Shown: one piece after another, positions 27,063 to 38,329 of the stretch
Layout of the letters: the number at the start of each line of letters is the position of its first letter
Numbering within the stretch: the first letter of the stretch is position 1
Assembly (NCBI GenBank): GCA_021495925.1
Contig: JAKEKT010000036.1
Coordinates: 62,001 to 126,000 of the forward strand
Direction of reading: 5' to 3'
Origin: Diplodia intermedia
Taxonomy: Eukaryota; Ascomycota; Dothideomycetes; Botryosphaeriales; Botryosphaeriaceae
DNA length: 64,000 nt
The notes under the pieces: generated by a model
Seen by the model: only the letters and a program-made list of their open reading frames with translations
Database searches by the model: none
What the model was told of the DNA's origin: nothing
Made by a program: the position numbers and the translations under genes

Positions 27063-27709
27063 ATATCTATAAAGAATCTTTAAAACACCTTCGAATTCGA
27101 CCCTCGAGAATTACGCTAAGACCGGTACCGTTCGAAAGCCCTCGATTCCCTTAGCTAGAGTCTCGATTCTTAGCTTCGTAGACGTACGCGCTGTTGCGTG
27201 GTACGTGGAAGAAGAGGTGTCCTAGGCAGTACTAGGCTAGCTAGGGCTCCGCAGCTCCCTTCACCCTCGAAAATCACTCGAATTCGCGCCAAATTGCACA
27301 CAGAGCACCGCACGGTACTAAGGAATTCGTTCCCGAATTTGCATTGCGATAGCTCCTCCCTACGCCCGGGAATTCTACTCTAAAGTCTGCTAGAAGCCCC
27401 TTTCTTAGGCCTCACTAAAGAGTTTTGCGTGCACAGACAATCCGATCGGCCCGAGCTTTACGCTAAGGCATCCCTCGGCCTCCCGAAACCTCCGACGCCC
27501 GTATCGGCTCTATCGACCCCTTCGTTCACTTCTAGGGAGCAAGTGATTAAGAAAAACCCCCGCTTCGGCCTAGGCTTCTTTTATTTACGGCTTAGTTTAG
27601 ACGAAACTAAAGCCGGTGATTTATTTTCTAGTCCTTTCCTTCTATTTACACCCCCCCCTGCACGTTTTTCTTTTAGAAAGAGCTTAGAAATTTCTCTTTC
27701 GGACCTAGA
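27063..27709 (+). other. 5' leader of LINE copy 6
   Basis: About 22-25 bp directly after the target duplication do not match other copies. From ~27,088 on, the leader is shared by all full-length copies. Short open frames here (27,198-27,383 and 27,429-27,713) have no support as genes. As in other LINEs the leader probably held the internal promoter, but I see no specific promoter motif. Confidence 0.6.
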
Positions 27710-29038
27710 ATAGCTTCTTCGAAGTAGAATTCTCTCCTCCCGGACCCTACTCTGCCCCTCTTAGTACAGGTAGAGGACTCCGAGGCTATAAATACGGCTA
27801 TAGAAAACTTCGAGGAACCTCCGGCTACGCCTATTTCGCTATCGAGGGTCGCTACCCCGAAGCCTTCGGCCCCCGAATCTACGAAAGAACTATTCGTTCG
27901 AGGGGGCCTACTTAAACGGCGCGCCCCGATAGTTATTCCGACTTTACTAATAAAGAGAAAGAGCGAATTATCTATCTTTCGCTTTGTCTTCTACTAAGAA
28001 AGCGAGGGGAGTATAGTACTTCCGCCAAAAACTACGTAAGAGGCTATTAATCGGTCTCTTAGCCTTCTCGTTATAGCCGCGAACCTCTTAAAGGCTGGAA
28101 AAGAATAGAGGTCTATTTTAGACCTAATCGAGATTATGCGGCAGTTTACCGAAACCGAAAGAACCGCGAATAAAGCCGGCTCGATTCTCGCTACGTAGGT
28201 ACGGGCCCTAGAAAAGACCGCGGCAGACCTTACGAAAACTACGAGAACCCTCTCGAAGTCTATCGCCGCCTTCCTCTCGAAGTAGCCCTCGCAGAGGCCT
28301 ACGCACGCGAATACGCAACCGGTCCGCTTTACGTAGAGGCCTATCGTAGTGCCGAGCTAGCCGACGTCTACGTACGCCTCTACGGCGGCAAAGGCCTCGG
28401 TAAACGTAGACGGGTTTACCCCCGTCTTAGGAAAAAAGTAGAAGAACCCCGCGCAGAAGACTTTCGCGCCTAAGAAGACTATTTATTAAGTAGTTCTTAC
28501 TCTAGCTACGGAAATTAGGGACCTCTCGCCGTTCGACCTACGTAACGCCTTTAATAAGGCATTCTCGAACTAGCGGAATAAGAACGGGCCCGTTATTACT
28601 ACGGTCTCTCTTTCTCCGAAAAAGAACCTCGTTTTTACCGCGTGCGAGCCCTTCTTCGTCGAATTTCTTTTAAAGAATAAGGCTATAATTAACTAGATTA
28701 TTTCTACCCGGTCGATTACGAAGAACCGCACGTGGTTTAAAGTAGTAGCATACGGCGTGCCTACGCGGGACTTCTCTACCCTCTCTCGCGAGGAGTTTAA
28801 AAAGGTTATCCGATTCGAAGTCGCTACCTTTAACCCCGGGTTTAAGGTTATCGGCACCCTCTACTAGCTTACGCCGGAGGCGGTAAGAGAAGAACGGCTA
28901 CGATCCTCGCTCGTTCTAGCCTTTAAGATCGAAGACGAGGTCCGCTAGACTATCTCGAGACGCTTCTTTATTGGGGGCGTCTTCTATAAGACTAAAAAGC
29001 TTAAAGGGCCGAGAAACGCCCTAAAGAACTCTAAATAA
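27710..29038 (+). pseudogene. LINE copy 6 ORF1 (gag-like, coiled coil), RIP-killed
   Basis: One continuous frame runs from 27,710 to the TAA at 29,036-29,038 (443 codons), broken only by in-frame TAG/TAA codons such as 27,725 and 28,106. The likely start is ATA at 27,710, where ATG would be expected; codon 2 onward reads ASSK. A heptad-like stretch at ~28,115-28,275 (SILDLIEIM, then ALEKTAADL) suggests a coiled coil for multimerisation, as in LINE ORF1 proteins. The C-terminal third contains NRTWFKVVAYGVP, typical of fungal retroelement ORF1 proteins. The expected role is RNA binding and particle formation with ORF2. No zinc knuckle is obvious. ORF2 starts 11 nt downstream. Confidence 0.78.
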
Positions 29039-29049
29039 ACCCGTTTTTA

Positions 29050-32000
29050 ATAAGTTCTTTACGAGTTCTACAAGCCAACTTAAATAGAAGTATTCCGGCA
29101 ACGAAATCCATTCTAGACATTATAGTAGAGTTAAAGATAGACCTCGTTCTATGCTAAGAACCGTATATCTTATTCTACGAGAACTTAAGCTTTCGGTCGA
29201 TTAATCATCCCTCGTTCGTCTAAATTCTACCGGTCTGTCCTTCCGATCTAAGGCCTCGAATATTAACCTACGTTTCCCGCTTTCTTAGAGGAACAGAGGT
29301 GAATTTAGAGGCCGGATTCTAGTAAAGTCCCGACCTAATAGTTTTAAGTATAGAGTAGCGTAAGTCCAAGTTTAAGCTGCTTAACTTATATAATTAGAAG
29401 GATCAAACGGGCAACGATTCCCGATATACTCTAGAACGCGTTCTGCAATGGCAACTACTTAGAACGTAGGCTATAGTGGCTAGGGATTTTAACATTTATT
29501 ATTTCTAGTGGGATCCGGAATCTCCCCCCTCGTCCGGCGCTAATCGACTAGTCGAATGGTTCGAAGAAAACAACCTATCTCTTCTAAACGAAGAAGAAAA
29601 AGGCACCTTTTACTACCCCCATCTAGAAAGAGAGACGGTTATCGACCTTACGCTAGCTACGCCGGCTTTAGCTAATAGAATTACCGACTAGCAAACGATT
29701 ACGGACTTCGGGTCCGATTATAAGGCAATTCTATTTAGTCTAGAACCGGTAGGCTATACGGGACCTTCTACGGTAGCTACTACCGCTAGATTTAATACGG
29801 GAAAGGCCGACTAGCCTAAGTTTTAAGAAATCTTTAAACAACAGGTAGGGACGGTGGTATTCGAAGCTCTAAAAAGCTTAGAATTAAACCCTCTGCCGGA
29901 AGATACCTCTAGAAACTTAATAGAAGGTTCGATCCGCTAAATACCCGCGTTAGATGTCTTAGGGGCAAGCCTTAACCAGGCTATATCTATCGCGGCGAAC
30001 CTTTCTATTCCCTAATTAAAACTAGGAGCTCGTTCTAAACCGTGGTGGTCGAACGAGCTTTTAAAAGAACGAAGACGACTACGAAGAGAGACTAATACTT
30101 TTAAATCTCTACGCACGAAAGAGAATAAGCGGCGGTACTTAAACAGCCGAAACACCTACTTCGAAGCGGTTAAGAGGGCTAAACGCGAACACTAGAATTC
30201 GTTTCTAGAAAAAGAAACCCCCGAGACTATCTTTAAGGCTATGGCTTATACTAAGCCTAGAACGCATGCTAGAATCCTCGAGATTAGCCACGACACGCAT
30301 GCGGGAAAACGCCTAGAAGATAGTTTTAAGAGAAAGTATTTAGCCCTTAGAAAGAGGCTCTTTTCGCCGCCCCCTTCTATCGCCTCTTTTAACTAGTAAA
30401 GCTACGTTCCTAAACGCTAGGACTGGCCGGAGCTTAGTTTAAGGGAAATCGAGAACGCGTGCTCCACGCAAATTAAAGGGAAAACGCCGGGACTAGACGC
30501 TATTACGTAAGAGATTATTACTTATACGTTTAGAGCGGAGCTCGGCGCCTTTAATAAGGTCTTTTCTACGCTATTCGCCTACGGATATCATCCTACGGGC
30601 TGGCGTACGGCTACCGGGGCAATTCTAAGTAAGAGAAAGAGCGATACCGCGAACTCGAAGTTCTATCGTATTATTTCTCTTCTTAATTACCTCGAAAAAG
30701 TACTAGAACGGATTACGGCTAAAAGACTAGACTATCTAGCGGAGACCTTCGACCTTCTTCATCACACCTAAATTAGGGGAAGGTTAAAGAAATCCGCGAT
30801 CGACGCCGTAATACTTTTATCGAATAAAGTAGAGAAGAACCGCCGTCTTAAACGTAAGACCTTCGTGCTTTTTCTCGATGTTAAAAGCGCCTTTAACCAC
30901 GTAGCTAAAGAATAACTTCTAGCTATAATAGCTCGAATTAGCATGCCGATTAATCTACTCGTATAGGTAAAGTCGTTTATGTCTATACGAACATTAAGCC
31001 TCGCGTTTAACGGAGAAGAAGAAGAGTTTAGCCTAATCGAGACGGGTATTTTATAAGAAAGCCCGGTCTCTTCTATTCTCTTTCTAATCTATCTTCGAGA
31101 GATGTTTTCCGTCTCTAAGACTTCTTTTCTCTCTTATATCGACGATATTGCGATGATAGCTAGCTCCGGCAGCTGGAAAAGTAATAAGAAGATATTAGAG
31201 AAGAAGGCGGAAAGACTCTTTACGCGAGGCTACGAAAACTATATCGAATTCGATCTTAAGAAGACGAAGCTTATATACTTTACCCGTTCTTTTAAAGAGA
31301 ACTCGGAACCCCGCTCGGTCTCTATTACCTTATCTACGGGAGATATAGTAGAACCGAAGGACTAGGTTAAGTGGCTAGAAATTTACTTCGACCACGGGTT
31401 TACCTTTAAGACGTACGTGTCTAAAAGGGTTAGCTAGGCCCGTTCGGCCTTCTACCGTCTCTCTAGGCTCGCTAACGTCGAGAGGGGGCTCTTCCCTCAC
31501 GTAGTTCGTTAGCTTTATTTAGCTTGCGTAACTACGGTTATAGACTACGGCTCCGAAATCTACTAGAAAAACTAGGGGCGGTTTACTCGTTAATTAAGAG
31601 TCTTTTAGAATCTTGCCCTACGAAAGATTCTAGGGGTTTTTAAAACCGCCCCTATAATTCCTCTAGAAATAGAGAGTGGAATCCCACTAGCGGACATTCG
31701 TCTAAACGAGCGGTTACGAAAATACGCTCTTAGAACGAATTTACTCGGAGAATCTTACCCCCTTCGAATCGAACTAGAGAAGATAAACCTAGACTAACGA
31801 GAAATAGAAACGCCTACGTAGTTAGAGAAGATTAAGCTTCTTCTTAGAGAGCAACCTACTCTTTTAGAAGAAGTCGACTTCTTCTACTTTTTATCGTAGG
31901 CTACCGACCTTTTCTACGCGGCTACGGTTAGCCCTCTAAATAAAGAGAAGTAGGCTTCGGCCCACGTACTCGATATTAAGGGGGCATTCTCTAATCGAAT

Positions 32001-32874
32001 AGCTATCTACTTCGACGCTTTCGTTCTATCTTCGGGTGGAAATATAGGTGTCGGAGTAGTAGTTTTCGACTTTAGCTAATCTAAAGAGGATCCGACGCGC
32101 TAGATTTATAAGAACCTTAATTCGGAGAATCTAGTATATAACGGCGAGGTAGAAGGGCTAGTAATGGCTCTTAACTACGCCGTTAGAAGTCGGGTCCACG
32201 ATAAGAATATTAGAATCTACGCGGATAACTAGGCCGCGATTCTACGGCTAAAGAAGCCCTCTAATACGCCCGAATAAGATTGATAGGTTCGGGCTATTAG
32301 CTTAGCTAAAAAGCTAAGAAATAGAGAAAATACCGTCTCTCTAGAATGATGCCCCGGCCATAAGGACGTTCTAGACAATAAGTACGCCGATCGGCTCGCT
32401 AAAAGCGCTACGAAGTACTCTATTAGAAGGGCTTCTACTTCTCTAAGCTTCTACCGAAGCAAGATTAAGCAGAAGACCTACGAAGAGTGGGAAAAGAAGC
32501 TTAAATCGGCGGCGGACTCGCCCTATAAACGCACCTTCGGTTTAGAGGTAGGGCGGCGGCTTAAATCTTCTACGAAAGTTAGAGAAATAGCCTCCGCCTT
32601 TTACTAGCTAAAGATAGGACACGAATACTTTAAGTCCTACCTTTACCGCCTCGACCACGCCGAAAACGACTAGTATAGATGTAGCCGTACGGCTAGATAG
32701 ACACCACGCTATCTACTTCTCTTCTATCCTCTTTATAGAAACCCCCGGGTTCTCTTAAAAGACGGGCTAAAGAAGAATCGGCTTAAACTATCGGATCTCT
32801 TTTCCTCGACTCTAGAAGCTAGCTTAACGGCTAAGTTCTTAGAATAAATAAAGATTACTACTAGACGATAGTAG
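29050..32874 (+). pseudogene. LINE copy 6 ORF2: endonuclease, reverse transcriptase, RNase H
   Basis: A single frame of ~1,275 codons with no frameshift at any checkpoint. The start is ATA at 29,050, followed by SSLRVLQANLNRS, a typical endonuclease N-terminus. Endonuclease: RDFN at 29,482 (GDFN expected) and SDYKA at 29,713 (SDHKA expected, so the catalytic His is now Tyr). Reverse transcriptase: KTPGLDAIT at 30,481, FLDVKSAFNH at 30,871, a damaged GIPQGSPVS box just before 31,070, and the catalytic YIDD at 31,135-31,146. RNase H: GEVEG at 32,143, YADN at 32,218, PGHKD at 32,353. Cys-rich end: around 32,680, with some Cys changed to Tyr. The stops and motif losses are C-to-T or G-to-A changes. 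It would nick the target and copy the element RNA. Confidence 0.9.
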
Positions 32875-33093
32875 TTAAACGACTTATCTAACGAGGTCTA
32901 AATACGTACCGCTATACGCTCGTTTATACTTATTTTCTTTATTTTTCTTCTTTTATTCTCTTCTTTAGCTTCTTCTCGTTCTCGGCACTCTCGCCGCGTT
33001 CGATTTGGAGCAAAAACGGGCGAGAACCGTAGAAAAACGGCTAAATAGCGGGTACTTAAGCTAAAGTAGCCGTTGCTACTAGTATCTACGGCT

Positions 33094-33165
33094 GCCTGAT
33101 GCAGTTAGTAACTAAGCTAACGGGGCTAAAAAGCCGGGGTTCGAATCCCGGTCGAGTAACCTCTA
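33094..33165 (+). other. tRNA-like B-box segment in LINE 3' UTR
   Basis: GGTTCGAATCC at 33,138-33,148 matches the RNA polymerase III B box / tRNA T-arm consensus and is flanked by complementary CCGGG and CCCGG. A small hairpin (GGCT, AAAA, AGCC) precedes it. Decayed versions occupy the same place in the other copies (e.g. ~5,580-5,615). No full cloverleaf, clear acceptor stem or A box is convincing, so this is a tRNA-related motif and not a tRNA gene. Confidence 0.5.
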
Positions 33166-33309
33166 TTTAGGGCCCTTTTCTATCTGGATTTAGAAGTAGG
33201 ATTATGCAGCTAGTTTACTAGTAGTAATGCTCCGGCTAGTTATAATAAATAGTAAGCGAGTACCGGTCTTCGATAGAAGAAAGCTAAACGGATCTAACTA
33301 GTCGGAAAG

Positions 33310-33329
33310 GCCCTCTCTAAGAAGAGGGC
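33310..33329 (+). other. 3' UTR hairpin of the LINE
   Basis: GCCCTCT and AGAGGGC form a perfect 7-bp stem with a 6-nt loop, extendable by a G-T and an A-T pair. Every copy has the same spot in decayed form. A 3' stem-loop is a known recognition site for the reverse transcriptase in several LINEs; that role here is inference. Confidence 0.5.
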
Positions 33330-33562
33330 TTACTTACTACACTTTTTACCTCTATTTTACCGCCCTCTAAGGTCTCGCTCCGCTTTCTTTATTCTCTTAA
33401 CTTTTTATACGCTCTCTATTTTTCTTAAGCTTTTAAGCGCACCGTTCCTAGTACTCTTCTAGAATCCCCCCCGGCATGCATGTATTTAGATATATAGATA
33501 GAAGCGGATCCTTCTAGAGAAGTTCCGTCTCTAATAGTCTAAGACTCTAGAGGGACGCTAAA

Positions 33563-33584
33563 CTAAATAAATAAATAAATAAAT
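33563..33584 (+). repeat. (TAAA)n tail of LINE copy 6
   Basis: Tandem TAAA units end the element directly before the right target duplication. All other copies end in the same repeat, so it is part of the element and not a poly(A) remnant. Confidence 0.9.
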
Positions 33585-36500
33585 AGTTTCGACGTTTTTC
33601 TTTTAATTTATATAGAATACGTATTTTTAATCTTTCTTAAACTAAGCTTCGACTAGTTCTAGTATTTAGAGGCATAGCTTTACTAGTTAAAAAAGATAAT
33701 TAAAGAAAACGATAAAAAAAGCTTCTTTTAAAGAGCTAAATACTTTTTTTTAAAACTATCTTCTAGATATTTTTTTATATACGTATTATAGCTAATCTTA
33801 GAGATTTTAGTATACGTTCTAGACTTAGTATAAGCTATAGTTTTAAAGATAGTTTTAAAGATTTCTTTTTTTAAAAAAGAATTCTAGTATTTATATTTAG
33901 CTCTTTTAATTACTTTAAAGTAGATATTTTAACTATTTAAATATCTTCGCTTATTCTCTTTTATATATAGAGATTTAAAAGCGTTAGTCTCTCTTTATAG
34001 TTATTTTTATTCTTTTAAAAGCTTATTCGACTACTACGATTTAGATTAAGCTTTTAGTTTTAATTAAAAAATAGAGAGGTTCGCTATAATAGATATAGTC
34101 TAGTTAAAGCTTATCTCTAAAGCATCTAACGTAAATATTTAGCGAATTAAACCTTCTATTAAGTCTCTAGAGATATCTTTTAATAAGAGATTTAATTCTA
34201 AGCTTTTTAGAGTTTTAAATACTATTATCTTTATCTATTATTTAAAGATTTTTTAAAATTTAGACTAGTCGGTCTTTTTCGTATTAAATCTAGCGATAAT
34301 AGCTATCGTAAAAGATCTTATATAGTCTATTAGTTTTAGACTAAATAGAATTATCTTATAATTAAAATTAAAGTTTATAATTATTTACTAGTTAGTAATT
34401 CTATTAGCTAGAGCTAGCGTAGCTAGCGTAAAATTAATAACTATCTCTCTCTTTAAATAGAGATAATAAAAGATATTTTTTTTTTCTTTATTTAAGAGAG
34501 ATAGATTATTTTCTTTAAACTATTTAACTAGTCGATTAGCGCTAAATAAGAAAGAAGATTTTAAATTCTATTAAAAATAATAAATATTAAAATCTTTAAT
34601 AACTATAGTCTACGTTCTAAGAGATTATTATTATAGAATATATTTTAGAGTATATTAAAAATTATTATTCGTTTAGTTCTTTTAATTATATAAGTTAAAT
34701 AGCTTAAACTTAGATCTACGCTACTCTATATTTAAAACTATAAGATTAAGACTTTACTAGAATTTAGTCTTTAAATTTATCTTCGTTCTTCTAAGAAAGC
34801 GGAAAACGTAGATTAATATTTAAAATCTAAGATTAAATAAATAGACTAATAGAATTTAGATAAATAAAAAATAATTAATCGACTAAAAGCTTAAGTTCTT
34901 ATAAAATAAAATATATAATTTTTAATAAAGAACTAGATCTATCTTTAACTCTACTATAATATTTAGAATAAATTTCGTTACTAAAATACTTCTATTTAAG
35001 TTAGCTTATAAAACTTATAAAGAACTTATTTAAAATAAGTTTATTTAAAGTTCTTTAAAGTATTTCTTAGCCCTCTTAGCTTCTTCGTCTTAATAAATAT
35101 ATTATAAATATAGAGATATTTAGAGATAGTCTTTTAAGTCTTCTCTTTAATTTTAAACGTAAGAACTAATAAGTCTATAAACTACTTTATTCTCTTAGCC
35201 TCTAGCGTAAGCTAGTAGAGGGCGTTAATAATCTTTAGATTATTATAGATCTTAATTTTAGTTTAAATAGCCTTGCTAAAGTTCTTATAAAAGAGAATTA
35301 AGAGGTCTCGTATAAATATATTATATATAGCTATCTTATATTACGTATAATTTTTTATAATTAATTAAGTAGAGATAATTTAATTAATTATTATCTTATT
35401 CTTTAAAAGAAATTTAGCGAAGAAGTTCTTATATATAATAAATATAATATTCTTTTTTAACGAGAAAGAGATTATTATAATTATAGATTTTATTCTTTTA
35501 AGCTAGTTTAAAAACGTCTTATTAAAGATATTTTAAAGGCTAAAGAACGAGAAGTCTATAATTTTTATAGTTAATATAAGAATAATTTATTATATAACTT
35601 TCTTAGATATAAAGATCTTTAATTTCTTCTTTAAAGAAGAGATAATCTATAGCCCTTCTTTTAACGCGATAGTATTAACTATCGAGATATATATAGACTA
35701 GCTAAATACTATAATCGACTACTATATAGTCTTTAAGTATTATAAGATCGAGAGAGTAGCTCTTTATAAGATTTAGTTTAAAAGAATAATAATAGTAGAC
35801 TTAAATAAGTTCTTTATCTTCTTTATAAGGTCTATCGCGGTCTTTTTAAGAGCTTAAACTTACGTAGTAAGAACTATATTAGTCTTATTTATAATTTTAT
35901 TCGTCTTAATATACTATTATATAATTTTAATTAGATCTAGAATAGATCTTTATTTTTTTCTAAAGAGAATAAGATTCGCGATTTTAACTAAAAGATTAAG
36001 TACGTATTCTATAGTCTTTTTTAATAACTATAGATTTATTTTAAGTTATTATACGTTCTTAATATTTAAATTAATATAAGATTTAAAGATAAATTAAGAG
36101 TTTAATATTTCTCTCTTTATAAAGAAAATTAATATAATTCTTAGAAAAAGTTATTTCTTATGTAGATTCTCTTATAAAAAGAGATTTTTCGTAGATTTAA
36201 AGTTTAAGAGATCTAGCGTAGCTACTATTAAAAGAGACGTAGATATAGCTAAAGAGTTTTTAAAGTTTTTTATAATTATATTTATAGTCTTAAAGTCTAT
36301 ATTCTACGTTAAAAAAGATAGAGTAGAACTTAAAGAGAATAAATTCTACTTCGAAAAAGATATTCTAGATTTATAAGAGAATTTCTAAGCTCTTTCTATA
36401 AGAAAAACGTATAAAAATAATAGAAATAAATAAAAAATAGACTAGAAGTAAATTATTAACTTTAGTTTCGTCTAAACTAAGTTATAAATAAAAGAAATTT

Positions 36501-36984
36501 AGATTAAGATAAGGGCTTTTCTTAATTACTTACTTTCTAGAAGTAAACGAAGAGGCTAATAGAATTAATATAAATATTAAAGATTTTAAAGAGTCGAGAA
36601 ACGCCTTAGCGTAAAGCTTAAATTATAAGAGACGTCTATATATATAAAACTCTTTAGTAAGGTCTAAGAAAGAGGCTTTTAATAGACTTTAAAATAGAAT
36701 TTTTAGACGTAGAAAAGAGCTATCGTAATATAACTTTAAAAATAAATTTTATAGTATTATATAATTCTCTATACGAAGTTTAGAGCGAATTTAAGTAATT
36801 TTTAAAAGTAAAAAGAGCTATAAAGCTCTAGCTAGTCTAATATTATCTAAAGTATCTCTTTTTCTATATATTACGTAATAGCGCGTACGTCTATAAAGCT
36901 AAGAATTAAGATTCTAGCTAAGAAAATTAAGAGCTTTCGAATAATATTAGTCTTAATATAATTCTTAAGAGTTAAATTTAAAGG
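33585..36984 (-). mobile_element. LINE copy 5A, segment 2 (reverse transcriptase to 5' end)
   Basis: Continues copy 5A after the tail of copy 6. On the minus strand it covers the front half of the reverse transcriptase, the endonuclease, ORF1 and the leader, with its 5' end at ~36,984. A RIP-dead, full-length copy when joined to 23,965-27,062. Confidence 0.84.
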
Positions 36985-38329
36985 TATTTTTTTATCTACT
37001 ACTATTTTACTATTAAGATATACGTAGGCTAGCTAGATACTACGATCGGCTATTACGTAGTCTTTAAATATTATAAAATTAAGAGAATAGCTCTTTATAA
37101 GATCTAGTTTAAGAGAATAATAATAGTAAACTTAGATAAGTTCTTTATCTTCTTTATAAGATTTATTACGGTCTTTTTAAGGGCTTAAACTTATATAGTA
37201 AGAATCGCGTTAGTTTTATCTATAGTTTTATTTATCTTAATATACTATCGTACGATCTTAATTAGATCTAGAATAGATCTCTATTTTTCTTTAAAGAAAA
37301 TAAGATTCGCGGTCTTAATTAAAAGATTAAATACGTATTCTATAGTCTCTTTTAATAACTATAGATTTATTTTAAGTTATCGTACGTTCTTAATATTTAA
37401 GTTAATATAAGATTTAAAAATAAATTAAGAGTTTAATATTTCTCTCTTTACAAGAAAGATTAGTATAACTTTTAAAAAGAGTTATTTCTTATATAGATTC
37501 TCTTATAAAAAGAGATTTTTTATAGATTTAAGATTTAAGAGATCTAGCGTAGCTATTATTAAAAGAGATATAGATATAGTTAAAGAGTTCTTAAAGTTTT
37601 TTATAATTATATTTATAGTTTTAAAGTCTATATTCTATATTAGAGAAGATAGAATAGAGCTTAAAAAAGATAAATTTTATTTTAAAGAAGATATTTTAGA
37701 TTTATAAAAAGATTTCTAAGCTCTTTCTATAAGAAAAACGTATAGAAATAATAAAAATAGATAAAAGATAGACTAGAAGTAAATTATTAACTTTAATTTC
37801 GTCTAAACTAAATTATAAATAAAAGAAACTTAGATTAAGACGAAGGCTTTTCTTAATTACTTACTCTTTAGAAGTAAATAAAGAGGCTAATAAAGCTAAT
37901 ATAAATATTAAAGATTTTAAAGAATCGAAGAACGTCTTAGCGTAAAGCTTAAATTATAAGAGACGTCTATATATATAAAACTCTTTAGTAAGATCTAAGA
38001 AAGAGACTTTTAGTAGACTTTAAAGTAGAATTTTTAGATATAAAGAAGAGCTATTATAATATAACTTTAAAAATAAATTTCGTAGTATTATACGATTCTC
38101 TATATAAAGTTTAGAGCGAATTCGAGTAATTTTTAAGAATAAAAAGAGCTACGAAGCTCTAGCTAGTTTAATACTATTTAAAGTATCTCTTTTTCTATGT
38201 ATTACGTAATAGCGCGTACGTCTATAAAGCTAAAAATTAAGATTCTAGCTAAGAAAATTAAGGGCTTTTAAATAATATTAATCTTAATATAATTCTTAAG
38301 AGTTAAATTTAAAGGTTAAAGACGTCGTA
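36985..38329 (-). mobile_element. LINE fragment 5B (leader and N-terminal ORF1 only)
   Basis: A second minus-strand 5' end lies at ~38,315. From there about 1.3 kb of leader and ORF1 runs down to ~37,010, ending at the equivalent of ~28,385 in copy 6. After ~25 bp of unmatched sequence (36,985-37,009) the 5' end of 5A begins. No matching 3' part of 5B exists beside the tail of 5A, although the outer target duplication (23,953 / 38,330) encloses both. Confidence 0.78.

Larger units (their letters stand above)
27063..33584 (+). mobile_element. LINE copy 6, youngest and least RIP-mutated Tad1-like copy
   Basis: This 6,522 bp element has perfect 13-bp target duplications, a 5' leader, ORF1 (27,710-29,038), ORF2 (29,050 to ~32,874), a 3' UTR and a TAAA tail. 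It is clearly richer in G and C than every other copy and keeps many CA and TG dinucleotides, so it arrived late and suffered only light RIP. It is still dead: both start codons read ATA and both ORFs carry TAA/TAG/TGA stops. The ORF1/ORF2 layout and the presence of RNase H fit the fungal Tad1 clade. Confidence 0.92.

Noticed and set aside
27198..27713. Two small open frames in the LINE leader
   Set aside because: No family resemblance. They overlap the leader, and the second runs past the ORF1 start in another frame.
31102..31365. Short open frame with a YIDD motif as a separate gene
   Set aside because: It is the stretch between two RIP stops of LINE ORF2 around the reverse transcriptase active site, in the same frame as the rest of ORF2.
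33121..33160. Functional tRNA gene
   Set aside because: A T-arm-like motif is present, but no complete cloverleaf, acceptor stem or A box could be paired, and the unit repeats with the LINE.
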